From assembly GCF_964340395.1 (NCBI RefSeq), contig NC_135562.1, positions 11,959,543 to 12,023,542 of the forward strand: a DNA stretch of 64,000 nt, in the 5' to 3' direction. Origin of the DNA: Glandiceps talaboti. Its lineage: Eukaryota; Hemichordata; Enteropneusta; Spengelidae. Every line of letters starts with the position of its first letter. Positions within the stretch are counted from its first letter, which is position 1. The position numbers were made by a program, and so were the translations under genes. Below the pieces are notes generated by a model, which saw only the letters and a list, made by a program, of their open reading frames with translations, was not told the DNA's origin and ran no database searches. Shown one piece after another: positions 41,401-53,198 of the stretch.

Positions 41401-42110
41401 ATTTTTAAAAAAAGGAAAAGGGTAACAAAATAAAAAATCATCATCATGTTTCTCCATCTTTCCTTTTCCTCCTCTCCATCTTCTTTTTATTGGATTCCTG
41501 GTAACAAGCCCTTTCCCAGCTTCTCTTCACAATTGGCATGTTCTCAACTTGAATAACTTCCATCATGAAAGAAATGTTCTGTTCATGAACATGTGTCGTC
41601 ATCGCCATCACCATGACTAGAGAATGTCGACAATCAAGACACTTGCTTAGTCTTGCCAGAGAGGGTGCTGTTTCACAAAATATTAGAGGCAGGCGAAAAT
41701 AAAAATATTGTTTTATTTTGATGTCAGGGCTGAAAATTTGGGTCAGTCGGGTAATGAGAAACAGAAAAAAAAGGTCACATTTGATATTGTTTTGTTGATA
41801 CTTTTGTTGATACAACATCATTTAAATAATTTTATGTTTAGTAACTGAAGCCTTACAGATAGGATATTAGTCTGTAAGGTACGCCGTGATGGGGCGCCCT
41901 CACACATCGACCAACCCCTCCCACAGGAGGCCGGTGAGGGTGGAATGTCACGATGTATCTTACAGTCTAGTATGATATTGGATCAGTATTACATGTCTCT
42001 ATTTTACTTTCTTTGAAATAAATGGATAATGTGCGACATAAAAGAAGCTATATTGGTCACATTGTAGTCTGTGTCCCACTACATCAAGGAATGTGGGTAA
42101 ATATAGCTGT

Positions 42111-42315
42111 TAGACTCTCTCACAGTCCCCGGAGCTTCACATTATTAAATTTAAAGCTAAACGAGTTATTTTGTATGTACCGATATCATCTACATAATCG
42201 TACTCGAATATCCTTGTACCGTGCGCCCTCATCGACGTCACAGAGATAAACATTCATTGACGTGTGACTGTGACACTTCGTATTTTCATGAAGCCAAGAA
42301 CTGTGAGAGAGTCTA
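42111..42315. mobile_element. MITE with TAGACTCTCTCACAGT termini
   Basis: About 205 bp, starting TAGACTCTCTCACAGT and ending ACTGTGAGAGAGTCTA. Internal GTGCGCCCTCATCGA. A second copy begins at 63779. Confidence 0.88.
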
Positions 42316-43144
42316 TGTAGCTGTACATGTATATAATATGGTACAATAAATTCAATCAGTGCCCTCAACATGATTATAATTTCAACTTGTTACTTCTAAT
42401 TAACATGTACAGTTTCTAATTATTGGTATTTTAAGTGAACATAATGTTGAAAAAGAACACAACTAGTGTAGTTATAAAGTTGAGTAATAAAATATCAAAT
42501 GAGAATCATCAGATAAGACTTCCAAACCCTTTCAATACTGAGTTTTGTCTTCACATCTATCTTGTTTTTATTACGGTTAAGAAGTAAATAAAATGTCACA
42601 TGCTTGCCTAAAAATTAAAATAAATTGTACATGAATGCCAAGTTCTATGTACAAGAAGTGTAAATGTCATCATATATACAGGAAGAGTCTTCTGAAATCC
42701 AAATAATTATAAAGAGGTAATAAACCTCTGCAATAATCTTCAGAGAACTTCTTTCAAACAAAAGTTTCAGAACTCATTGACTAGTACAAAGCTGGTTAAT
42801 TCACCTACTGTTCAGTTCAGTTCAGTTCAGGGATAAGCTTATAAGGTACCCAAGATGGATAATAGAAATCCCTTTAGTTCAAGAATAATACTAAGGCAGA
42901 GCGTCATACAGATTTTCGAAAACGTACTGTAGTACATAGTGTAAGTAGATGAGATGAAAGTGTCATTCCTGTGTCCCTAGCTGTTAGTGATCAACCAGTA
43001 GAACAGGATATGGGTGTTTGTTTCGGTGCCAAACTGCAGATGGGATTCAAGTGTCACTACACTTTCTACAAGTCAGTCAGTATAATTTTAACAGGCTGTG
43101 GCTATCTATTGAGTGGATGTCCAATGTAGATATACGAAACAACG

Positions 43145-44156
43145 TCAACTTGAAAAACTCTTCAAGACATTCTGTTGGGAAAAACAGACATAATATTAAA
43201 AGAATGTACTTTTACCACTTACAAGGTGTTCATTTACAGCTAAAACAGGCAATGTTCACCGAGAGATACATTTACAATCAAACTTGATCATTTTACAAGT
43301 TCAGGTTGTTATTTTACTTGACGTATTAACAACACTTTTACTGTTGAAGACAGTGTGGTTGTTATTAAGAGCTGAATGGAACATAAACAAGGTCATTCCT
43401 GTTTCCATAATTAAATCCTTTCTGAGTACGTGCCACACCAATTGTAACCCAGAGACTTGTCTTGGTGTTACTTTCTCCAAGAAGCTCTCTTCAATTCAAC
43501 CAGTCAAGACAGATCCAAATTAGAACTCAGAAGCACAGGAATGTGTTTTGAATTTGAAATTATCATCAACATCTCTGCCAAATCTCCGTGGATCTCACAA
43601 CATATGTAATCCTATGATGTAATCACAGCCACGTGACTTAATTTACGACGGTGACAATTTATGTCATGACTCAATATGAGATCCACTTAGATTTTAGCAG
43701 CAGCAGATCAGATTGACAAGGCTTGGACATAGACACTCTGTACTTACTTCCAGGACGGAGTCAACATGACGTGTTGTTACTGATTTTTCCTTGTTTTCTT
43801 GAGCTTTCTCATTTGCTTGATCAGCAAGTTTTTGTAGAAACAGTGTGTATTCCAGGAACATCTTAGATAAAAATAAAGAAATTTTTCTCATTAGAGTCAG
43901 CCCATTTCTGCAAATAATAGTTATGTAGCTCTGGATGTATATGCTACGAGGTTCGACACGTCTTCCATCTCCGTGTCAAACCTCGTAGCATATACATTCA
44001 GAGCTAAAAATATTTATTAGTAAAATTGCTAAAAAGAAAACATACCAGCAGTTCCATGTTCTTACTCATTCGAGCCCCATTTCCATCTTCACGAGACCAT
44101 TTTTGAAACGACTTACGGATGTTTGACCTAGCAAACTTCCTCTTCAGAGTTTTCAT
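43145..44156 (-). CDS. CENPW: Centromere protein W
   Basis: Histone-fold partner of CENP-T in the constitutive centromere network. Three exons: 44046-44156, 43748-43861, 43145-43171, all phase 0; 83 residues (human 88). Seen: basic N-terminus MKTLKRKFARSNIRKSF, helix MFLEYTLFLQKLADQANEKA, then the ENKEKSVTTRHVDSVLE block matching the family's second half, and the last helix ending NVLKSFSS. The final exon encodes only eight residues plus TGA but has a strong acceptor (CTGTTTTTCCCAACAG). Family identity rests on the fold pattern and length. Head-to-head with GNL2. Confidence 0.85.
43926..44006. repeat. Palindromic hairpin element in CENPW intron 1
   Basis: About 33-bp arms: TAGCTCTGGATGTATATGCT... 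and the inverted ...AGCATATACATTCAGAGCTA, with a TTCCATCTC-type loop between. Confidence 0.9.
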
Positions 44157-44613
44157 AATGATTACAAATGTCTATCACGTGTGGATTTAGAGCCAGTAAG
44201 AAAAATCAAGACGCCGAATATACTTGTTGTTTACGCAGTTTGAATTTCCTGCGTCTGAGAATAACCTATGACCCCGAAGGCAAAGGATGATGGGATACAT
44301 ATCAAGTTTCAGATATTTGTGAAATGTCGTTCGATGATTAATATCGATATTTACCACCTAGAATTGTTAGTTTTCTTTGAAAGACATTTTAATATTTGTC
44401 AAATATATTTAAAGTCATCTTTTTATATCATATATGATATTAAGAGCAGAAAAATATATCTGCAATGCTTGAAAATACAGTCTACGAATGCGAGCCTCAT
44501 TATTGTTAAATACATCGCATGTTGCAATTCACGTGTAGGAAGAAGGCATTAGACGTATAGAACTTGGATATTTCCCTTTTAATCAGCTCGTTAACAACAA
44601 GAACGTGGTCAAC
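44157..44613. promoter_or_regulatory. CENPW/GNL2 bidirectional promoter region
   Basis: 457 bp between divergent start codons, so both core promoters and 5' UTRs must fit here unless a first exon overlaps the other gene. I see no convincing TATA box placed for either gene and no CpG-rich block. Confidence 0.55.
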
Positions 44614-47600
44614 ATGGCGAAATTTAGAAAGAAGACGGACCAAATAAACAAAGGGAATCACAGTTTTAACCCAGGTTAGTAGTTTAATCAGTCATTTCGG
44701 GTCACAAGTGACAAATATACCACCTTCGACGCAGTCCTCATGGACGTACGCATCTGTTACTGATACTATTGTATTGAAATACGTACACCCATGCTGGACA
44801 TTCAGTCTCTTTCCCTGTGTAGAATATATTCCGATTGACGAGAATATAGAACAGTTGACCTACTGTATAATATGTACACATATAGCACACAAGCTAGAGA
44901 GTCCTTCCTACCTCCATGAATAGGGTTAGTTTTTTCCCCTCCCCCTTCGATTGCTAATAGTAATAACATTAGTAAAACAACTGTACTGTGATGGTACATG
45001 TATATACATATGTTAGAATATTATACTATCCAGTGAAGAGCAGCTACTTCATTAATGATACTGTTTTCTGTCATTGCAGATAGAGCTAGAGCAGCCAAAG
45101 GAAAAGGTGGTGTCAATATGAGAGATAAAAGTACTATTAATCGTCTAAAAATGTACAGAGGTGGCAAACCAGTCAGGTAAGTTTAGTATGTGATAGACTG
45201 ACAAATTGCCAAAATAAATACAAATATCATGATTATAAATATTTGGGTCACCATGTAACGTAATTCCTAATTTACCACGTACAAGCCATTTAGAACAAAA
45301 AATATGGAATATATACTCTGCCAGTCTGGTCGTTCTATGTCATAGAATTATGTTATTCTCCGATATTTTTCTTCATTCAGCTGGAAAATATTCGTGGCCT
45401 AAGGGGTTATCACTACTCATCTATCAACTGACAAAGACCCCTTAGGTCACTCATATTTTCCTTGGCTGAATGAAGAAAAATATTGGGAAGTAACATCTAA
45501 TAGACTATAGTATTGTGCAGTGTACTGTATGTTCATACTTCTGATTTACCTTAGCCTTTTTTAGGCGCTTACAGTATACCCAAGAATGTGACCTGCAATA
45601 TTTATTTCATGCGACCATTCACTAGTCAGTATTGTCTTGTAACAAGACCTCAGTCAGATCTTCGCCTAGAAGGTTGCCAAACAAGCCAAGGGTGACAGTA
45701 CATCTGGTGAGCAGCTCCCTAGACAGTATTAATATTGTGTGGATTGTATGTAATTAAGACAGTCTTGTATTACTATTGTGTCTTTCAGGAATAGAGATGG
45801 TAGAATAGTGAAAGCCGCAGCATTTCAGGGATGGGTTCCATGTGGTACAGTGTCAAGAGTTGAACCTAACAGACGATGGTTTGGTAAGTGGTATAGTGGT
45901 AACTGCTTTTGTTCCCAATAAACTTATTTTTGCTGTTACATAAAGTATTATGAGTTGAACCTAACGGACGATGGTTTGGTAAGTGTTATAATGGTAACTG
46001 TTTGTGTTCCCTATTAACTTATTTTAGCTGTTATAGTGTTTAACTGTTAGATAAAGTACCGTTTATGAGTTGAACCTAAGTGTTATAGTGGTAACTGTGT
46101 GTGTTTCCTGTAAAGCTTATTTTAGCTGTTAGATACAGCTTTACCCCACTCGGCACACATACTTCAACTGCCCCCCTCATTATAAGGTTATGTTAGTATC
46201 TGTTCAATCAACACAGTTTGTTAGGTTTTGCAATGATAGTGTGTAACTGTTAGCATTACTTGAGGTATAGAGGTAAAGTCATTAGAATTGAACCTAACAG
46301 ACAATAAGATGGTCTGTATGATTTACATCAAGATAACTACATCTTTGTATTTACTGAATACTTTCATTTATCATCCCAAATTCATTTCCAATGTTTGTAT
46401 TTCAGGGAATACTAGAGTGGTAGGTCAATCATCTCTACAGACATTTCAAGAAGAAATGGGTAAAGTGATGAAAGATCCATACCAGGTAGTGATGAGACAA
46501 ACCAAACTACCAATCACATTGCTGCAGGAAAAAGCCAAGGTATATTAATTATAATCCATTGAGCTCAGTTAGATTTACTATAATCCATTGAGCTAAGTTA
46601 GATTTACTATAATCCACTGTGGTAAGATAGATTAACTATAAGCTATTGAAACTCAGAGTAGATTGATGATAGTCCAGTGATCCAAAGTAGATTAACTATT
46701 GTTCAATGAGCTAAGGTAGATATACGAAATCCCTGTATGGTTTTACTGCAACTTATGTGTCCATTTTCAGCATGCTAGAGTTCATCTTCTGGATACTGAA
46801 AGTTTTGAAACTACATTTGGCAAGAAGAAACAGAGGAAACGACCAAATTTAAAAGTCGCTGATATGGAGGTACGTGTACATATTAGCCCAAGGATTATTC
46901 TGATGATACCTTGCGATTTCAAACCCCTCATGCTGGCTACAAGTCCAATTATTTCAAACCACTAATGCTGGCTTCAAGTCCAATTATTTCAAACCACTAA
47001 TGCTGGCTACAAGTCAAATTATTTCAAACCACTACTGCTGGCTACAAGTTCAATTATTTCAAACCACTACTGCTGGCTACAAGTCCAATTATTTCAAACC
47101 ACTAATGCTGGCTTCAAGTCTAATTATTTCAAACCACTAATGCTGGCTACAAGTCCAATTATTTCAAACCACTAATGCTGGCTTCAAGTCCATTTATTTC
47201 AAACCACTAATGCTGGCTTCAAGTCCAATTATTTCAAACCACTAATGCTGGCTTCAAGTCTAATTATTTCAAACCACTAATGCTGGCTACAAGTCCAATT
47301 ATTTCAAACCACTAATGCTGGCTTCAAGTCCAATTATTTCAAACCACTAATGCTGGCTACAAGTCCAATTATTTCAAACCACTAATGCTGGCTACAAGTC
47401 CAATTATTTCAAACCACTAATGCTGGCTACAAGTCCAATTATTTCAAACCACTAATGCTGGCTACAAGTCCAATTATTTCAAACCACTAATGCTGGCTTC
47501 AAGTCCAATTATTTCAAACCACTAATGCTGGCTACAAGTCCAATTATTTCAAACCACTAATGCTGGCTACAAGTCCAATTATTTCAAACCACTAATGCTG

Positions 47601-50600
47601 GCATTTTCATAAACTTTAAAATTAATTATTATGGTAATAAATCATACATAACAACAAATATTGAAATTTCGTAAACTGACGAACCACTAATGGTTTATAT
47701 ATTTATAGAGCCTTGTAAAGACAGCAGAAGAATCTGGTGATAAATATGATGAAGAAAAAGACAGAGATTTAGAGAGAGAAGATGAAGGAATCCGAGATGA
47801 AGCTAAGGAACCCATCTTTAATAAAGGAACATCTTCAAGGATATGGGGAGAACTGTACAAGGTAATTTTTTTTCTTGTGATTGTTCTTATTAAACTTTGA
47901 AGCCTTAACAATTAAAGAAAAATGCTTGCTACATATTTATTTTGAATAGCTTTTGATAAATACATATGTCACTGGTAGTGCAAAGGAAATTTTCATTTTT
48001 CTGTACACTTTAAAATTTCACCAGTTTTGAATGTCTGTGATATGTAAAAGTATTTTCAACTGGTAATTTTTTGTGATGTAAAGTATTCATTGCTGCTCCG
48101 AAAAACAGGGTAAAAAGAGAAAGAGAACGAAAAGGACAGGACTGTTTGGATTTTTAGAAAGTACAAGAAATAGTTGACTCTATCATTTCCACGTGATGAA
48201 AACTCATCTCTTGTACATGATCTTGTATACCCACTGTCCTGTTCACTGATTGGTTCTTTCTTTCATGATCACATGATTGTCACATGTTTCAATTGAACCA
48301 ATGATTGTGTTTCAGGTGATTGATTCCTCAGATGTTGTAATCCAAGTGTTGGATGCCAGAGATCCCCAAGGTACAAGATGCAGACATATTGAACAGTTCA
48401 TGACTAGAGAAAAGAAATACAAACATCTTATATTTGTACTGAATAAAGTAGATTTGGTACCCACATGGGTTACAGTAAGTATTATGTGCATTTTTTTACC
48501 CAAAGTTCTGTGCATTTGTTTGAAGGTGCTGATAATACCAGTCATAATGTTCTAATGTGAAGTCTTTCCAATGCATTAGGGATGAGATCAATAGTTCAGC
48601 GTAGGATAAAAACAAAAATTCTTTTAGTTGGGTGGGGGTGGGGGGTTTTAACCATTTTAGTTCTCATCCTAAAAATAGAATTTTAAGTGAAATCTATTTT
48701 GTACCCCTAAATACAAATATTTCTTTTTAAAAATGTCAAATTGAGAAATGGAAGAAATTTTGCTATAGTAAATGCATTGCACTAAAGTACATTAAAGTGG
48801 CCATATGGACAAAGATAGGGTATTGATTTTGGATTTTTAATTTATAAAATATTTTTATCATGACTTCCTACTTGAAAGATCAATGTGAAACGACATAGAC
48901 CAAGTCATTGTTTATAACTCAATAAATTGCAACATATTAATAAATGTGTAAAATGTTTGTTATTGAATGTACAATAAAAAACTTTTTAGACGTTTCTTAG
49001 CTTTTTGCAATGTATTGAGTTACAAACAAGGACTTGGTCTATGTTGTCTTACAAATTAAGTTTGAGAATTTACAAAATTTTACAAAATCAGTTAAATAGT
49101 ACATAGAGCTGTCAATGCTTTGTACAGAAATGGAACTTCAGTAAAAAGTGTGTAATTAAAATTGTACCAACCTTACTGAAAATGGCCAGGTTAATATTAA
49201 TTGTATGATTCAACAAAAAAAATATGTTTGTCGTTTAAAAAAATGCTTTCAATAGAGAAAACCATAACAGTTGAGATGTAAAATGAAATTACTACTATAG
49301 GAAATAGATAAAATTATATATCCTAAACTTGGGTTCTTCAGAGTTGTTTGGATGATTTCACATCACATAATTTTGTTCATAGTCTGTAATCCAACATTAG
49401 TAGATAAAAAAAAATCTCTAATACTCTCCAAAATAACATTTTTTTTAGGTACTCTATGAGGTCTCTGAGTGTGTAATATATCATCTAGTATAATGAGTAT
49501 AACTAATGTCTATAACTAAGAAAATTATCACATGATTTTGAAATTAATTTCCCCTCACTTTCTGTTTCAACAGCAAAGATGGGTGGCTATACTATCACAA
49601 GAGTTCCCTACCTTAGCAGTACATGCTAGTGTTACAAATCCATTTGGTAAAGGTGCCCTGATACAGCTACTTAGACAGTTTGCAAAGGTAGGTATTTTTA
49701 AATGCACAAATTATTCTTACTACCAAACCATAGTGGCTATATATTTTACACAAATTATTCTAACGGCCAAACCAGAGTGGCTATATATTTTCAATTAGGA
49801 ATAGTAGCATCGTTGACACTATTCACACAGCAGCTAGACAATAACAGCATTTTCAGCACTAATCACCCAGCGGCTGGATGTAGGATATGAGAGATTGAAC
49901 GGAATATATCGTAAGTGCCTTAAACAGGCTAAGCTGCTGGGCAAATATCAAAATATTACAGGTTTTAGAGTTCTCTTCAATGACATGAAATTTGCACAAT
50001 GTGTACAATGTGTCAGCCAGTGTTCTCGGAGAGTTTGTTTCCAAAGCTATGTTTTATTGATGTAGTTACTAATGGATATACAATGTTATGTCTGGTGGTG
50101 CAAATATTTTTCTTTTCAAGAAGGTGTGAAGGAACAGCAATCTAAAGAGTTTGCTCTTATGGAAGTTTACATCTGATGTTATTAGTTTTGTAAAGGAACT
50201 GTCTTGTTTTGACTTTTACTAGGTACTATGTCTCTCAAGGTCATGAGTGTGATGACCGTATCCCATAATTCATAGCATGATTAGACCCCTTCGCTGATAC
50301 AAGTGTATTAGGCATTCACCCAACTATTCACAGTCACTCAGGTCACTTTCACACAAAAGAAGACACTTGTGTTTTAAAAAGCATTTATTCAATAGTGAAA
50401 AAGTCCTAGAGACTGGAGCAGGTGTCCCCGGTGTTCTCAATCTGGTGAAAATAGAACAATAGCTGTATGAGCTTAGGCATTCACCTGACTATTTGCAATC
50501 ATTTGCGTTACTATTTCACACAAACAAACACACTAAGTCTTGTTTGTTTTTTTAAAAAAGTCATTTTATTTATGAATGAAAAAAGTCTTGAGACTTAAGA

Positions 50601-53163
50601 AAGTGTCCTGGTGTTCTCAATCTGGTAAAGCTAGAATAATAATTAATATGAAATTTGTCTTTTCCTTTCCTTTCCAGTTACATCAAGACAAGCGACAGAT
50701 AAGCGTTGGTTTTATTGGCTATCCGAATGTTGGTAAGAGTTCTATTATTAACACATTGAGGAAGAAACGAGTATGTAAAGTTGCACCGATCGCCGGGGAA
50801 ACCAAAGTCTGGCAGTACATCACTTTAATGAGGAGGATATTTCTTATAGACTGTCCTGGTGTAGTCTATCCAACTGGTGAAACTGAAACTGAACTAGTTT
50901 TAAAAGGAGTGGTGAGTACTGTAAAGCCATAACAGCGTCGCCATGGGCACAAAAATGGCCGACTTTAGGTTCAAGTTCTGTTCCTGTAGTATTTATGCTC
51001 TACATGTATAACGCCAAAATACAAATGATGTCAAATTTGTTCATGAATTTGCAATCTTTAGACATTCAAAGACATCTTGTACAAAAAAAAGGAGTTGCAT
51101 AATTTGTGGGGAAAGAAAAATAGAGTGAATACAAGATCTCTGTGATGATGCTGTGTATGGCAGTTTGAATTCCCCACATTTAGGTTGATCACCCACCGTA
51201 CCCTTTTTACATACCCTGTTGTGTGTTTGGTATGTCTGAAGTGTTTCTATCTCAGTCGTTTGAAACTTCAAAGGCTCTGTTTGGATCAGAATTAAGATGT
51301 AAGTGAAAAGAATTGTTTGGCAGAGATATGTAAAATGTTGGTGCAGAACAAATTAGTTCTGTCCATGGTTGTCACACACAAGAGCTATATAACGTTGATA
51401 CGGAACTAATTTAATTCTGTCCATGGTTGTCACACACAAGAGCTATATAACGTTGATACGGAACTAATTTAATTCTGTCCATGGTTGTCACACACAAGAG
51501 CTATATAACGTTGATACGGAACTAATTTAATTCTGTGCATGGTTGTCACACACAAGAGCTATAAAACGTTGGTACGAAACAAATTTAATTCTGTACATGG
51601 TTGTCACACACAAGAGCTATAAAACATTGGTACGGAACAAATTTAATTCCATGCATGGTTGTCACACACAAGAGCTAAATAAAACGTTGGTACGGAACAA
51701 ATTTAGTTCTGTCTAAGGTTGTCACACACAAGAGCTATAAAACGTTGGTACGGAACAAATTTAATTCTGTGCATGGTTGTCATACACAAGAGCTATGTAA
51801 AAAGTTGGTACGGAACAAATTTAATTCTGTTCATATTTGTCACACAATAAGCCAAAAATGTTTGTCATCTTGGTAGATCAAATAACGTACACAGGTTATA
51901 ACGTGGTTCAAAAATGTTTAAACATTCAGCTTTGAATTACTTTTTGTAATCCTTGCTACTCCACTGATAAGAGATAACACTATTGCAAGAACCTTGGATT
52001 GAAACCCTGACCTATAACTTAGAAATTAAGAAAACCTAGTGTAGGGTTACAGGATTAAAATGTAGATTTAAAAAACAGTTGTCTTACAGAGATATAGAAA
52101 CAGTTGCCATAGAAACAGTTGCCAAACAGAAGAAAACCCATAATTCTTGTGGCTCCAGTGATCAGATTGTACTAACCGTGCAGATTGTACTAATCGCATC
52201 AGTGCAATACAGCTGTATCTGCTATTTATTGTATAGCAGATATTACCTTATTGCACGGATTCGTAGTGTGAGAACCTGGATTGAATTATGGGCCTTTAAG
52301 TTACATAGATTGTCACTGAAAGATACAATTTCCAGTACTATTTTCTTCTAGTAAGCAATCAATAATAAATTCATATTTTTTTATTTCAAAATCAAGGAAG
52401 TCAGAAATTTCTGAGCATTTCAGAGATTAAATTAAGTATGTTCATATTTCAATTTATAATTCTATTATTCTCATGGGAGTTTTTGATATTTCAAATAAAA
52501 TGCATTTTACTATTCCTTATATATCAGGGTTTGACCTTCACCAAATCTTAAATCATCCTTGATTTTTTGCATCATAGGTTAGAGTTGAAAACATCAAAAA
52601 CCCTGAGGATTATATTGGTGCTGTTCTTGAGAGAGTCAAACCTGAATATATTCAGAGAACTTACAGGATTGCAGAGTGGACAGACCCAGAAGATTTCTTA
52701 GACAAGATGGCACGTAGAACTGGAAAGTTACTCAAGGTAATTCAAGTAGAAGATAAAGGGGATTATGCACGAGCCATTCAGAACAAAAAATATGGAATGC
52801 TGTATATACTCTACATCATGAGAATACACATCTAATGCATGTCTACACCACTGGTTCTACTGTGATCAAAATATGAGTCAAAACGTTCAAAATTGCCATT
52901 ACTTTGCCCGATTTTTCTTTGATATCACTGGCACTGGTATAATTATGTTATTCTCCACTATATTTCTTCATTCAGCTGGAAAATACTCTTGACCTAAGGG
53001 TTGTCAGTATGAGTCTAGCAACTCATAGTGACAAGGCCCCTTAGGTCACTCGTATTTTCCTTGGCTGAATGAAGAAACATAGTAGGGAATAACATCTAAG
53101 TATTGACCTTCCTAGTGCCAGTAATGTGTTGGTTGTATTTCTGAATGACAGATTTGTGTACTT

Positions 53164-53198
<35 letters not shown>

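Larger units (their letters stand above)
38588..43144. other. Convergent PEX3/CENPW spacer
   Basis: PEX3 3' UTR followed by a gene-free stretch to the CENPW stop. It contains a minisatellite (39030-39345), three inverted-repeat elements (40573-40888, 41226-41400, 42111-42315) and long A/T runs. A 125-codon minus frame at 41444-41821 with a Lys/Arg-rich end is not convincing as a gene. Confidence 0.5.

Noticed and set aside
41444-41821. 125-codon minus-strand frame with Lys/Arg-rich C-terminus
   Set aside because: No recognisable domain and no in-phase splice site linking it to CENPW; part of the frame comes from simple A-rich DNA.
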